Origin: Lysobacteraceae bacterium P
GTDB taxonomy: Bacteria; Pseudomonadota; Gammaproteobacteria; Xanthomonadales; Xanthomonadaceae
Direction of reading: 5' to 3'
Length of the DNA: 64,000 bases
Assembly: GCA_005503055.1 (NCBI GenBank)
Contig: SCOX01000007.1
Coordinates: 62,001 to 126,000 of the forward strand
Made by a program: the position numbers and the translations under genes
In this document: piece after piece, positions 47,791 to 57,315 of the stretch
Numbering within the stretch: position 1 is the first letter of the stretch
How the letters are laid out: the number at the start of each line of letters is the position of its first letter
Notes under the pieces: model-generated
The model's database searches: none
Told to the model about the DNA's origin: nothing
The model's input: only the letters and a program-made list of their open reading frames with translations

Positions 47791-48420
47791 CTACAACCCC
47801 AGCGAAGACAGCAGTTCGTTCGCGTCGTCCTGGGTGGCCGGTGCGGGGTCCACGCCCGCCACCGACGGCCCGAAGCCGCGCGAATTGTGGTTCAGTTGCA
47901 GCGGCGTGACGCCGGTGTCGGCGACCTCGCCCAAACCGGCGTGCACTGCGCGCACCAGGTCGACGACGCGACGGATGATCTGCCCGGTCAGGTCCTGGTA
48001 ACCCTGCGCGGCGGTCATTTCCGACATCCGCGAGCGGATCGCGGCGATGGTCACGGCCTGCGTTTCGGCAGCCGCGCCGGGCAACGTGCCCAGCAGCACG
48101 CCGCATTCCTGGATCAGATCGAGCGTGCGATGGCTGGCTTCCTCGCTCACGTGCACCACGTGCTCCAGGCGCGCGCAGGCTTCGGGCAGCGAACCGTTCG
48201 AGGACGTGCCGCTTTCGCCCAGCGCACTTTCCAGCTCGCGCGCGAGTTTCGCCAAGCCTTGCACCAGCGGCTGGCTGCGCCATTGGATCAGCGCATCGAC
48301 GTTGCTGCGCCAGCCGGCGAGGTCATCGTGTTCCAGCGCCCACAGTGCCGCGTGCAGCCGCGCGATGACGGCATGGCGGTCCTGCGGGAGAGCTGTGCCG
48401 GGGCCGGACGCGTCGGTCAC
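47791..48420 (-). CDS. cheZ: CheY-P phosphatase CheZ
   Basis: A 209-residue helical phosphatase. The long hairpin contains [16 protein letters not shown], with the catalytic Gln and Asp of the family. The C-terminal peptide [12 protein letters not shown] matches the CheY-binding tail of enterobacterial CheZ. It dephosphorylates CheY to reset motor switching. It overlaps cheY by four bases (ATGA). Confidence 0.92.
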   Translation of the reverse strand: MTDASGPGTALPQDRHAVIARLHAALWALEHDDLAGWRSNVDALIQWRSQPLVQGLAKLARELESALGESGTSSNGSLPEACARLEHVVHVSEEASHRTLDLIQECGVLLGTLPGAAAETQAVTIAAIRSRMSEMTAAQGYQDLTGQIIRRVVDLVRAVHAGLGEVADTGVTPLQLNHNSRGFGPSVAGVDPAPATQDDANELLSSLGL

Positions 48421-48809
48421 GCGGCCGCTCCCAGGCGCTCGAACACCTTGGCGAGCTTGTCTTCCAGCGTCGCGGCGGTGAAGGGCTTGATGACATAGCC
48501 GTTCACGCCGGCCTGCGCGGCTTCGATGATCTGCTCGCGCTTGGCTTCGGCGGTGACCATCAGCACCGGGATCTTCGCCAGGGACGCATCGGCGCGAATC
48601 GCCTTGAGCAGGTCGATGCCCGGCATGCCCGGCATGTTCCAGTCGGTGACGACCAGGTCGTACGACGCCTTCTTCAGTTCGATCAGCGCGGTGCTGCCAT
48701 CGTCGGCCTCGGCGGTGTTGTGGAAGCCCAGGTCGTTGAGCAGGTTCTTGACGATGCGGCGCATGGTCGAGAAGTCGTCGACGATGAGGATGCGGATGTT
48801 CTTGTCCAT
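48417..48809 (-). CDS. cheY: Chemotaxis response regulator CheY (flagellar)
   Basis: A 130-residue receiver very close to the classical CheY: acidic pocket Asp11/Asp12, phospho-acceptor Asp56 (VVTDWNMP), Thr in LMVTAEA and Lys in YVIKPF. It binds FliM, whose N-terminal peptide is intact in this window, and is reset by CheZ. It lies between fliA and cheZ. Confidence 0.95.
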   Translation of the reverse strand: MDKNIRILIVDDFSTMRRIVKNLLNDLGFHNTAEADDGSTALIELKKASYDLVVTDWNMPGMPGIDLLKAIRADASLAKIPVLMVTAEAKREQIIEAAQAGVNGYVIKPFTAATLEDKLAKVFERLGAAA

Positions 48810-48868
48810 GTGGGCTTGGTACTCGTAGTCAGGAAGCGTCAGTGCAAGGCGGTGTGGCGACCCCGTCC

Positions 48869-48991
48869 ATCCTTCGACCCTTCGTCGATCTCAGGGCAGG
48901 CCTTCGGGCCTGCGGCCCTACGCTCAGGACGAACGGTGAGACGATCCCGTTCGTCCTGAGCGCAGGCGCGTAGCGCCGAAGTCGAAGGACG
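48869..48991. repeat. TTCGTCCTGAGC dispersed inverted repeat
   Basis: CTTCGACCCTTCGTCGATCT and GCTCAGGACGAACGG are mirrored by CGTTCGTCCTGAGCGC and CGAAGTCGAAGGACGGG. It fills most of the 221-bp gap between fliA and cheY. A second copy is at 57207-57270. Confidence 0.75.
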
Positions 48992-49030
48992 GGCGGGCGT
49001 CGCGCGTCACGGAGGTGGTGAGCGGAAAGA

Positions 49031-49804
49031 TCAATACCCATGCTCGCTCTCGTCCTCGTCATGCGTACCGCGCCACTCGCCCAGGCGCGCGCGCAGGCGC
49101 AACATCGCCTGGCCGTGGATCTGGCACACGCGCGATTCGCTCACGCTCAGCACGGCGCCGATCTCGCGCAGATTCAATTCCTGCTCGTAGTACAGCGACA
49201 GCACGAGCTGCTCGCGTTCGGGCAGGTTGGCGATCGCGCCGCCCAGGGCTTCGCGGAAGGCGCCGTGTTCGAACTCGCGCGCCGGCGTCGCGCCGCCATG
49301 CGTGGCCAGGTGCGGCTCGCCCTCGTGTTCGTCCAGGTGCGCTTCCAGGCTGATGAGCTGGCCGCGCGCAGCGTCCTCGAGCATGCGGTGGTATTCGTCC
49401 AGCGGCACTTCGAGTGCCCCCGCCACTTCCTGCGCGGTCGCGGCGCGGCCGGTGCGCTGTTCGACTTCGCGCGTGGCGGCGACGACGTCGCGGTAGCGGC
49501 GGTGCACCGAGCGCGGCACCCAGTCGCCGCGACGGATCTCGTCGATCATCGCGCCGCGGATGCGGATGGAGGCGTAGGTCTCGAACGCCGCACCTTGATC
49601 CGCCTGGAAATTGCGGGCGGCGTCGATCAGGCCGAGCATGCCGGCCTGGATCAGGTCGTCGATCTCCACGCTCGCCGGCAGGCGCGCGGCCAGATGGTGG
49701 GCGATGCGGCGCACCAGCTCGCCGTGCTTTTCGACGACTTCGGTCGCGTTGGCGTTGTCGGTGGCGCGCTGGGTGGCCTTGTACTGTGCGGCGGCGGCGT
49801 TCAT
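49031..49804 (-). CDS. fliA: Flagellar sigma factor sigma-28 (FliA)
   Basis: A 257-residue sigma-70-family protein. Region 2 (EIDDLIQAGMLGLIDAARNF, YASIRIRGAMIDEIRRGDW), region 3 and region 4 (LPEREQLVLSLYYEQELNLREIGAVL) are complete. It directs late flagellar and chemotaxis genes; three matching TAAAG-N14-GCCG promoters are found in this window. Expression normally depends on release from FlgM, which is not encoded here. It overlaps flhG by four bases (ATGA). Confidence 0.95.
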   Translation of the reverse strand: MNAAAAQYKATQRATDNANATEVVEKHGELVRRIAHHLAARLPASVEIDDLIQAGMLGLIDAARNFQADQGAAFETYASIRIRGAMIDEIRRGDWVPRSVHRRYRDVVAATREVEQRTGRAATAQEVAGALEVPLDEYHRMLEDAARGQLISLEAHLDEHEGEPHLATHGGATPAREFEHGAFREALGGAIANLPEREQLVLSLYYEQELNLREIGAVLSVSESRVCQIHGQAMLRLRARLGEWRGTHDEDESEHGY

Positions 49805-50715
49805 GCGACGGCGCTCCGTAATGGATCGTTGGTGCTGGCTGCACCTCCGCCGGCGCTGTGCGCGACGAGGCGTTCCATGAAGAACTCGACGCCGCCGCGC
49901 GGACCGGCCGGCGACTGCCAGCTGTTGGCGCGGCGTGCTATGTCGCGGAACGCCAGCGCCGACGGGCAGCCCGGGAAGGCTTCGACGACGGCTTCCTGGC
50001 GCTGGATCGCGCGACGCAGCCATTCGTCGCGCGGAATCGCACCGAGGTAATGCAGCGTCACGTCGAGGAAGCGCGCGCTGACGCGTTCGAGCTTCTCGAA
50101 CAGCTGCTTGCCTTCGATGGTGTTGTTGACCTGGTTGGCGAGCACCTGCACGCGGGTCACGCCGCGCTCGCGGCTGAGGACCTTGATCAGCGCGTAGGCA
50201 TCGGTCACCGAGGCCGGTTCGTCGCAGACCACCACGATCACGTCCTGGGCGGCCTGGCAGAAGGTGAGCACGCTGTCGGAAATGCCGGCGGCGTTGTCCA
50301 CCACCATCGCGTCCAGCGGCAGGTCGAGCTGGCAGAACGCATTCACCAGTCCGATGTGCTGTTGCGGCAGCAGTTCGGTCATGTGGCGCTTGCCCGATGC
50401 GGCCGGCACCACCCACAACCCGCGCGGGCCTTCCAGCAGGGTGTCCTGCAGTTCGCAACGGCCGGCGAAGACGTCGGCCAGGGTGAACTGCGGCGACAGG
50501 CCGAGCATCACGTCGACGTTGGCCAGTCCCAGGTCGGTGTCCAGCAGCAGCGTGCGCTGGCCGGCGTGGACCAGCGACATGGCCAGGTTCACCGACACCG
50601 AGGTCTTGCCGACGCCGCCCTTGCCGCTGGCGACCGCGATGACGCGCACCGGCGCGCGCGCGGCGGACACGGGCGCACTGGAGGCGGAGGCGTTGAAATC
50701 AGCTGGCGATGGCAT
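49801..50715 (-). CDS. flhG: Flagellar number regulator FlhG (FleN)
   Basis: A 304-residue MinD/ParA-like ATPase with deviant Walker A SGKGGVGKTS (about residues 30-39), Walker A' LLDTDLGLANVD and Walker B MVVDNAAGIS. A C-terminal amphipathic helix usual for the family follows the ATPase. FlhG limits flagellar number with FlhF, and in Pseudomonas restrains the master regulator FleQ. Its first 17 bases overlap flhF. Confidence 0.93.
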   Translation of the reverse strand: MPSPADFNASASSAPVSAARAPVRVIAVASGKGGVGKTSVSVNLAMSLVHAGQRTLLLDTDLGLANVDVMLGLSPQFTLADVFAGRCELQDTLLEGPRGLWVVPAASGKRHMTELLPQQHIGLVNAFCQLDLPLDAMVVDNAAGISDSVLTFCQAAQDVIVVVCDEPASVTDAYALIKVLSRERGVTRVQVLANQVNNTIEGKQLFEKLERVSARFLDVTLHYLGAIPRDEWLRRAIQRQEAVVEAFPGCPSALAFRDIARRANSWQSPAGPRGGVEFFMERLVAHSAGGGAASTNDPLRSAVA

Positions 50716-52870
50716 GGCGGTCCTCGGTGGGGAGGGTCACGGGACGAGGCTTCAATTGGCCGAGTTCGAGAGACCCGAGGGGGTTATCGGCAGCACGTCG
50801 CACTTTCTCGAGGGTCAATACGAGGCGGCGTGCGTCGGCGGCGGCGATGTCGGTCGGGACCTGCTGGCCGTCGGTGGTGTAGGCCAGGCTCAGGCCGTGC
50901 TGGACCAACACCGACAGGGGCGAACCCAGGCGGCCGGTCTCGTCGACCTTGGTCAACACCACGCCTTCCGGCGAGGCCGGGCGGTAGCGGCGGACCACTT
51001 CGCCCAGGTCGTGGGCATTGGTGTTGGCCGGCAGCACCAGCAGGCTGCGCACGCGCTTGGCCGCGCGCAGCCACAGGATCTGGCCGAGCAGGGCGCGGTC
51101 GCGCAGGCCATGGCCGGCGGTGTCGACCAGCACCAGCGGGTAGTCGGCGAGTTGGTCGAGCGCGTCGTTCAGCGCTTCCGGGCCGGCGGCCTCGCATACC
51201 GTCACGCCGAGGCGGCGGCCGAGGATGTGCAGTTGTTCCGTCGCGCCGGGGCGCTCGGTGTCGGTGGTCACCAGGGCGACGTCGCGGGCGCGGTGGCGCT
51301 GGGCGAAGCGCGCGGCGAGCTTGGCGGCGGTGGTGGTCTTGCCGGCGCCGGTCGGGCCGACCAGGGCGATCACGCCGCCGTCGTCGATGGGTTCGTGGCG
51401 GGCGACGGAGATCGCTCGCGCCAGTTCCTCCAGCATCGGCTCGCGCACCTGCGCCGGGTCCAGACGGGCGTCGATGCGGCCGGCGATCGTCTGCGCCAGA
51501 TTTTCGTCGCAGCCGTAGCCCATGAGCAGGTCGAACGCCGCCGCGCGCGCGGGCGAACCGCGCAGGCGTTCGACGGTGAGCTGGCCGAACTCGCGCTCGA
51601 TCATCGCGCGCATCGTCGACAGCTCCTCGCGCATGGCGAGGATGGACGGGTCGCGCTGGTCGGCGACGGCGTGGAGCGGGGTCGTGGCTTGAGGCTGCGA
51701 CGCTTGAACGCCGCTCCCAACGGGAGAGGGGTTGGGGTGAGGGGCCACGGAGTGATTCGTCAACAGATCGACGTAGGAGACAGAACCGTCGACGGCAGTG
51801 ACATCGGCGACGCGATCCTGATTACGCCCCTCACCCTCGATCCCTCTCCCGTCGGGAGAGGGAAGCAGAGCGTCGTCGCTCCACAGATCGGCAAGGCTGC
51901 GGTACTCCTGCGCCTGCGCAACGGGTGCGGCCTGCATTCCGGAAAGCTCACGTGGCGCTTCAATTTCAGCCACCTGCGCCGATAGAGAAGGGACAGCGTC
52001 ACCGATCGCGGCGGGGGCCGTGGGCGCGACCTCCGCCGGATCGGTGACGCTCTCCCGTGTTGCACTTTGCGTGGCTGCCTCGAGCGAGGCGGCCATGAAC
52101 TTTTCGCCCTGCGGGATCAGCGCCGCCATCATCGCGTCGAATCGCGAGGTGTCGGGCTGGGGCAGCTTGGCCACGACCTGCGTCTCGTCCTTGGGCGCGC
52201 GCGGTGCGTCGATGACGGGCGTGCCGTCGCCGATGGAGAACACGGCGCGGCCGCGGATCGGGGATTCGGCGATCTTCGTGCGGGCCTTGTCGGAGAGCGC
52301 GACCACGGCGGGCTCTTCGCGCTCGACTTCGATGCGTTCGTTTCCGACGCGTCCCGTCTCGGCGCGCTCGACGTCGGCGGCCGGCGCGGACTCGGCGACG
52401 GGCGCGGTCCAGGCGGGCTTGGACTTGGTGAGCAGGGCGGCGAGCGACGACATGCGCGAGCCTTTTTGCTCCTCCCCTTCCCTGGAGGGGGAGGTTGGGA
52501 GGGGATGGTGAGGCGCGACAGTTCCGAGCTCGCCGCGTTGCGGCGTCGCGACCCCACGCCGACCCTCTCCTGCAAGCTGGGGAGGGAGAATTTCCTGCGT
52601 GGCTTTCGACATCGGCGCCATCGGCACCACCGCCGCCACCGTCGCCGGCGTGCTCGGCGAGGCCACCGGCGCAGGCATCGCGGGCAGCGACGGCAATGCG
52701 GCACGCAGGGCCTGCTGCGCCAGGGATTCGTCGTAGTCGGTGGCCGAGACGATCTCGATGCCGTCCTCGACCGGACGGTTCGACAGGATCACCGCGTCGG
52801 GACCTTGCTCGTCGCGCACCATGCGCAGCGCGGTGCGCATGTCGGGGGCGATGAAACGTTTGATTCGCAT
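50699..52870 (-). CDS. flhF: Flagellar placement GTPase FlhF, enlarged by in-frame repeats
   Basis: A 723-residue SRP-type GTPase that places the polar flagellum. The N-terminal basic segment (MRIKRFIAPDMRTALRMVRD) is normal, and the NG domain is complete: P-loop GPTGAGKTTT (about 504-513), DTERPGATEQL, DTAGHGLRD and TKVDE. The linker between them is about 400 residues, far longer than usual. Two stretches of it (about residues 93-138 and 334-390) are translations of dispersed CCTCTCCC-type intergenic repeats, read in frame without a stop. Both lie outside conserved domains, so the protein is probably functional. It overlaps flhG by 17 bp. Confidence 0.92.
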   Translation of the reverse strand: MRIKRFIAPDMRTALRMVRDEQGPDAVILSNRPVEDGIEIVSATDYDESLAQQALRAALPSLPAMPAPVASPSTPATVAAVVPMAPMSKATQEILPPQLAGEGRRGVATPQRGELGTVAPHHPLPTSPSREGEEQKGSRMSSLAALLTKSKPAWTAPVAESAPAADVERAETGRVGNERIEVEREEPAVVALSDKARTKIAESPIRGRAVFSIGDGTPVIDAPRAPKDETQVVAKLPQPDTSRFDAMMAALIPQGEKFMAASLEAATQSATRESVTDPAEVAPTAPAAIGDAVPSLSAQVAEIEAPRELSGMQAAPVAQAQEYRSLADLWSDDALLPSPDGRGIEGEGRNQDRVADVTAVDGSVSYVDLLTNHSVAPHPNPSPVGSGVQASQPQATTPLHAVADQRDPSILAMREELSTMRAMIEREFGQLTVERLRGSPARAAAFDLLMGYGCDENLAQTIAGRIDARLDPAQVREPMLEELARAISVARHEPIDDGGVIALVGPTGAGKTTTAAKLAARFAQRHRARDVALVTTDTERPGATEQLHILGRRLGVTVCEAAGPEALNDALDQLADYPLVLVDTAGHGLRDRALLGQILWLRAAKRVRSLLVLPANTNAHDLGEVVRRYRPASPEGVVLTKVDETGRLGSPLSVLVQHGLSLAYTTDGQQVPTDIAAADARRLVLTLEKVRRAADNPLGSLELGQLKPRPVTLPTEDRHAIAS
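51701..51871. repeat. CCTCTCCC repeat inside flhF (second)
   Basis: CGCTCCCAACGGGAGAGGGG, TTGGGGTGAGGGG and the mirrored CCCCTCACCCTCGATCCCTC, TCCCGTCGGGAGAGGG. The two arms enclose about 100 bp, also read in frame. Translation yields a Pro/Ser/Gly-rich stretch. Confidence 0.75.
52457..52594. repeat. CCTCTCCC repeat inside flhF (first)
   Basis: CTCCTCCCCTTCCCTGGAGG, GGGAGGTTGGGAGGGGAT and the mirrored GACCCTCTCCTGCAAGCTGG, GGAGGGAGAA. The arms enclose a short variable centre. It is 138 bp long in the coding frame, a multiple of three. Confidence 0.75.
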
Positions 52871-52881
52871 GGGTTAACGGC

Positions 52882-53060
52882 CGGGATTCGTGATTCGGGA
52901 TTCGGGATTCGGCAGCGCCGGGATTCGGGACAGGGCCGGGATTGGGGATTCGGGATTCGGGATTCGCAAAGGCGGTACTCGATTGCGATGAGCTTGTTGC
53001 TGGCGAGTCACCTGCGTTTGTTCCTACGAATCTCGAATCCCCAATCCCGAATCCCGGCTT
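52882..53060. repeat. GGGATTCG dispersed repeat
   Basis: Iterated GGGATTCGGGATTCGG units (52895-52975) and a mirrored arm GAATCTCGAATCCCCAATCC (53028-53060). It fills the 191-bp gap between flhA and flhF. A short arm of the same family lies near 29055-29075. Confidence 0.75.
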
Positions 53061-53061
53061 C

Positions 53062-55125
53062 TCAGCCCACCGAACCCACCAACCGCAACCGCTTGTCCTC
53101 CGGCACCTCGCCGTAGGCCAGCACGGTCAGCGCGGGGACGCTGTGCCGCACGAGCCGGGCGATCGCGGAACGGATCCCACCGGGAACCAGCAGCACCGCG
53201 GGTTCGCCGCGGCCTTCCTGGCGGGTGACGCACTCGCTGAGGTTCTGATGCAGACGCTCGGCGAGTCCGGGTTCCAGCGCGGCGCCCTGGCCGCTGACGG
53301 AGTCCTGCAATACGCGTTCCAAAGCCGGCGCCAAGGTATAGACGGGCAGTTCGGCGCCCAGCCCGTTGAGCTCCTGGACGATGAACCGGCCCAGCGCGGT
53401 GCGGACCGCGGCCGTCAGCAGCGCCGGATCCTGGGTGTGCGCGCCGTGTTCCAGCAGCGCCTCCACGATTTGCCGCAGCTGCCTTACCGGCACGCGTTCG
53501 GCCAGCAGCGACTGCAGCACGCGCACGACGGTCGACAGCGGCAGCAGCTTCGGGGTCAGGTCTTCGACCAGGCGCGGCGAGGCGCGCCCCAACGTGGCCA
53601 GCAACTGCTGCACTTCCTCATGGCCAAGCAGTTCGGCGGCGCGTTCGCGCACCAGGTGCGACAGGTGCGTGGCGACCACGGTCGCCGCGTCCACCACGGT
53701 GTAACCCAGCGACTCGGCCTGCGCGCGCTGAGTGGGCTGGATCCACACCGCGTCCAGTCCGAACGCCGGGTCCTTGCCGGGGATGCCTTCGAGCTTGCCG
53801 AACACATGGCCCGGATCGAGCGCGAGGTGGCGGTCGGGATGGATCTCGCCGCTGGCGATCGGCACGCCATGGACCAGCACGCGGTAGGTGCCCGGCGCCA
53901 GTTCGAGGTTGTCGCGCACGTGCACGGCAGGAATCAGGAAACCCAGGTCCTGCGTCAGCTTGCGGCGCACGCCCTTCAGGCGCGCCAGCAGTTCGCCGCC
54001 CTGGTTCTTGTCGACCAGCGCGATGAGGCGGTAACCGACCTCCAGGCCGAGCGGCTCGACCGGGCGCAGTTCGTCCCAGCTCAGTTCCGGTTGCGCGGTG
54101 GCAGTGGCGGCCAACTCGCCTTCGATCACTTCCTCCGGCGCGGCGAGCGAGCGCTTGTGCATCCGCCACGCGGCATAACCCAGCAGCGCGGCGAGGATGA
54201 GGAACGGCAGGTTCGGCATGCCCGGCACGATGCCGACCAGGGCCATCAATGCCGCCGCCACGGCCAGCGCACGCGGATGCAGCACCTGCGTGGTGACCGC
54301 CTGGCCCATTTCCTGCTCGCGCGTGGCGCGCGTGACCAGCATGGCGACTGCGGTGGAGATCAGCAGCGCCGGCAGCTGCGCGACCAGGCCGTCGCCGATG
54401 GCCAGCAGCACGTAGGTGGTGCCGGCGTCGCCGAAGCTCATGTCGTGCTGGAGCACGCCGATCAGCACGCCGCCGATTACGTTGATCGCCAGGATCAGCA
54501 GGCCGGCAATGGCGTCGCCGCGCACGAACTTGCTGGCACCGTCCATCGAACCGTAGAAGTCGGCTTCCGCGCGCACTTCCTCGCGACGGGCCTTGGCGTC
54601 TTCGCGAGAGAGCAGGCCGGCGTTGAGGTCGGCATCGATCGCCATCTGCTTGCCGGGCAGGGCGTCGAGGATGAAGCGCGCCGACACTTCCGAGATGCGC
54701 CCGGCGCCCTTGGTGACGACGACGAAGTTGACGATGGTCAGGATCGCGAACACCACGATGCCGACCGCGAAACTGCCGCCAATGACGAACTGGCCGAAGG
54801 ATTCGATCACGTGGCCGGCCGCTGCCGGGCCCTGGTGGCCGTGCAGCAACACCACGCGGGTGGAGGCGACGTTCAGCGCCAGCCGCAGCAGCGTGACCAG
54901 CAGCAGCACGCTGGGGAAGATCGAGAACTCCAGCGGCCGCTTGACGTAGACCACCGCCAGCAGGACCACCAGCGACATCGCGATGTTGATGGTGAACAGC
55001 GCGTCCAGCACCAGCGGCGAGAGCGGCACGATGACCATCGCCAGCATCGCCAGCACGATCACCGGGGTCGCCAGGCCGCTGCGCACGGCCTGGCTTACGT
55101 TCGCGACGGAGAACTGACTGCTCAT
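53062..55125 (-). CDS. flhA: Flagellar export gate protein FlhA
   Basis: A 687-residue inner-membrane protein. About eight transmembrane helices fill residues 18-320, with the FHIPEP-type conserved cytoplasmic loop (KGAGRISEVSARFILDALPGKQMAIDADLNAGLL) between them. The large cytoplasmic domain follows. It is the export gate that receives chaperone-substrate complexes and uses the proton gradient. It overlaps flhB by four bases (ATGA). Confidence 0.96.
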   Translation of the reverse strand: MSSQFSVANVSQAVRSGLATPVIVLAMLAMVIVPLSPLVLDALFTINIAMSLVVLLAVVYVKRPLEFSIFPSVLLLVTLLRLALNVASTRVVLLHGHQGPAAAGHVIESFGQFVIGGSFAVGIVVFAILTIVNFVVVTKGAGRISEVSARFILDALPGKQMAIDADLNAGLLSREDAKARREEVRAEADFYGSMDGASKFVRGDAIAGLLILAINVIGGVLIGVLQHDMSFGDAGTTYVLLAIGDGLVAQLPALLISTAVAMLVTRATREQEMGQAVTTQVLHPRALAVAAALMALVGIVPGMPNLPFLILAALLGYAAWRMHKRSLAAPEEVIEGELAATATAQPELSWDELRPVEPLGLEVGYRLIALVDKNQGGELLARLKGVRRKLTQDLGFLIPAVHVRDNLELAPGTYRVLVHGVPIASGEIHPDRHLALDPGHVFGKLEGIPGKDPAFGLDAVWIQPTQRAQAESLGYTVVDAATVVATHLSHLVRERAAELLGHEEVQQLLATLGRASPRLVEDLTPKLLPLSTVVRVLQSLLAERVPVRQLRQIVEALLEHGAHTQDPALLTAAVRTALGRFIVQELNGLGAELPVYTLAPALERVLQDSVSGQGAALEPGLAERLHQNLSECVTRQEGRGEPAVLLVPGGIRSAIARLVRHSVPALTVLAYGEVPEDKRLRLVGSVG

Positions 55126-56273
55126 GCCGTCGGGTCTTTGACGGACGCATCGCCGTCGGCCAGCACCGTGTCGACCGACACATCGCCCAGGCTCGGCATC
55201 GGCCCATGCGCGGGGTGCCAGCGCTTGAGCTGGTAGACGTAGGACAACACCTGCGCGACGGCCGCGTAGAGCTTCACCGGGATCTCCTGGTCGATCTGTG
55301 CATGCCGATACAAGGCGCGTGCCAGAGGCGGGGCCTCGACGATGCTCACCCGGTGCTTGCCGGCCACGTCGCGGATCGCCAGGGCGATCTCGTCCACGCC
55401 CTTGGCGACGACCTTCGGGGCGCGCATCTTTCCGGCCTCGTACTTGAGCGCGACGGCGAAGTGGGTCGGGTTGGTGACCACCACGTCGGCGGTGGGCACG
55501 GCTTCCATCATCTGGCGGCGCGACAGCTGCGCGGCGATCTGGCGAACGCGCGCCTTCACTTCCGGATTGCCTTCGCTTTCCTTGTATTCGTCGCGCAGCT
55601 CCTGCTTGGTCATCTTGAGCTTGTTGCGGTACTGGAAGTGCTGCCACGGCACGTCGATCAGCGCCAGCACGCCCAGCGCGCCGACCATCGCCAGCACCGC
55701 CTTGGTGATCAGCGACAGGCCCACGCCGACGGCTTCGTCCAGCGGCATCTTCGCCATGTCGATGAGGTGGACGAACGCGCCGTACACGACCATGCCACCG
55801 AGGCCGCCGATCAGTGCCACGCGCAGCATCGAGCGCACCAGCTCGGCCAGGCTTTCCTTGCCGTACATGCGCTTGAAGCCCGCCATCGGGCTCATGCGCG
55901 CGAAATCCGGCGCCAGCGATTTGGACGCGAAGCGCAGACCGCCCATCACCGCCGGCGCGATGAAGCACGCCGCCACCGCCGCCAGCAGGACCGGCAGCAT
56001 CGGTTTGATCAGCCCCAACAGCAGGAGTGCCGCGTGCGTAAGCAGACGGTCGTGCTGGCCCAGGATCGCCGGGTCGATGGTGAGCGCTTCGCGCAGCCAG
56101 TCCTGCGAGGCGGTGCCGATGCCCGAACCGGTGGCGACCAGCGCCATCGCCGCACAGCCGAGCACCGCCACGTTGCCCAGTTCGCGCGATCGCGGAACGT
56201 CGCCGCGTTCGCGCGCCTCGCGCAATCGTTTTTCTGATGGCTGTTCGGTTTTGTCTTCCTGGTCTTCGGACAT
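55122..56273 (-). CDS. flhB: Flagellar export switch protein FlhB
   Basis: A 383-residue export apparatus protein with four transmembrane segments and the cytoplasmic autocleavage site Asn268-Pro-Thr-His271. Cleavage switches export from rod/hook to filament subunits. The start Met-Ser-Glu-Asp-Gln at 56273 was chosen; the frame upstream reads through the dispersed repeat at 56290-56370. The C-terminal tail is slightly longer than usual. Confidence 0.95.
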   Translation of the reverse strand: MSEDQEDKTEQPSEKRLREARERGDVPRSRELGNVAVLGCAAMALVATGSGIGTASQDWLREALTIDPAILGQHDRLLTHAALLLLGLIKPMLPVLLAAVAACFIAPAVMGGLRFASKSLAPDFARMSPMAGFKRMYGKESLAELVRSMLRVALIGGLGGMVVYGAFVHLIDMAKMPLDEAVGVGLSLITKAVLAMVGALGVLALIDVPWQHFQYRNKLKMTKQELRDEYKESEGNPEVKARVRQIAAQLSRRQMMEAVPTADVVVTNPTHFAVALKYEAGKMRAPKVVAKGVDEIALAIRDVAGKHRVSIVEAPPLARALYRHAQIDQEIPVKLYAAVAQVLSYVYQLKRWHPAHGPMPSLGDVSVDTVLADGDASVKDPTA

Positions 56274-56289
56274 GGCCCAATCCGTCAGT

Positions 56290-56370
56290 CGTAGCCCGGG
56301 TAAGCGAAGCGCACCCCGGTTCAGCGGCACATGGAACCCCGGGTGCGGCCGTCGGCCTTACCCGGGATGC
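56290..56370. repeat. CCCGGGTAAGC dispersed inverted repeat
   Basis: An 81-bp copy filling the gap between fliR and flhB, with arms CCCGGGTAAGCGAAGC and GGCCTTACCCGGGAT. Confidence 0.85.
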
Positions 56371-56382
56371 GGATGCACCCGA

Positions 56383-57171
56383 TCAGGCCGTCAGCGCGCG
56401 CGCCGCGTTGAACGCCTCGTCGAACAGGCGCTCCACCGGTCCCTGCAGTTCGCGTGCCAGCAGCATCAGCAGCACCAGCCCGACCAGCAGCGCCACCGGC
56501 AGGCCCAGCTGCACCGGATTGAGCTGCGGCGCCGCGCGCGCCAATACGCCGAAGGCGAGGTTCACCGCCAGCAGCGCGACGATCACCGGCAACGCCAGCA
56601 GCAGGCCGGCCTGCAGCGCGGTGGAGAAGAAGGTCGGCACCACCGACAGGAACTGCTGCACGTCCACCAGCGGCGTGCCCAGCGGCAGCGCGTGGTAGCT
56701 GTCCAGCAGCAGTTTCACCAGCGCCAGATGGCCGTCGAAGGTGAAGAACAGCAGGCCGAAGACCAGGTAGAACCACTGCGCCAGCACCGGCGATGACGCA
56801 CCGCTGAGCGGGTCGGCCATCGTCGCGAACGACAGGCCCATGCCCTGCGACACCAGCTCGCCAGCAAATTGCCCGGCCTCGAATGCCAGCCGCAGGATGG
56901 TCCCGATCGCGATGCCGACGGCGAATTCGCGCACGACGGTAAGTGCGGTCATCGCGTCCACGGCGGCCGCCGGCGGTGTCGGCAGCAGCGCCGACAGCGC
57001 GGCGGAAACGGCCAGGGTCACCATCAGCCGCGCGCGCATCGGCATGCTGCGCCCGCCCAGCATCGGCATCGCCTGCATCGCCGCACCGATGCGGATGGCA
57101 TGCCACAGCACCGTGCCGAGCATGCCGAACAGGTTGAGGCCGTCGATGACGGTGGCGGTGGTGGGTTCCAT
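56383..57171 (-). CDS. fliR: Flagellar export protein FliR
   Basis: A 262-residue polytopic membrane protein of the export gate, with about six hydrophobic helices and the conserved PMLGGRSMPMRARL segment after the first helices. It forms the FliPQR core channel. The start at 57171 (Met-Glu-Pro-Thr-Thr) follows 248 bp of repeats after fliQ, so it may have its own ribosome loading. Frames open further upstream lie in repeats. Confidence 0.93.
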   Translation of the reverse strand: MEPTTATVIDGLNLFGMLGTVLWHAIRIGAAMQAMPMLGGRSMPMRARLMVTLAVSAALSALLPTPPAAAVDAMTALTVVREFAVGIAIGTILRLAFEAGQFAGELVSQGMGLSFATMADPLSGASSPVLAQWFYLVFGLLFFTFDGHLALVKLLLDSYHALPLGTPLVDVQQFLSVVPTFFSTALQAGLLLALPVIVALLAVNLAFGVLARAAPQLNPVQLGLPVALLVGLVLLMLLARELQGPVERLFDEAFNAARALTA

Positions 57172-57206
57172 CAGCGATCCAGCGCGTGAGGGGGCGTCGC
57201 GACCCC

Positions 57207-57270
57207 CGTTCGTCCTGAGCGTAGGGGCGCAGGCATCCGGTGCTTCGCGCCTACGCTCAGGACGAACGGT
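57207..57270. repeat. TTCGTCCTGAGC dispersed inverted repeat
   Basis: CGTTCGTCCTGAGCGTAGGG and the mirrored CCTACGCTCAGGACGAACGG, 64 bp in all. It lies between fliQ and fliR together with a 118-bp-family copy. Confidence 0.8.
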
Positions 57271-57315
57271 GGAAGGTTGGCGATGACTGTTTTCACGATC
57301 CCTTTCGTCCTTCTC

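Noticed and set aside
52882-53060. Iterons of a replication origin (GGGATTCG units)
   Set aside because: Known type of dispersed repeat in this bacterial group; no rep gene, DnaA box cluster or AT-rich unwinding region.
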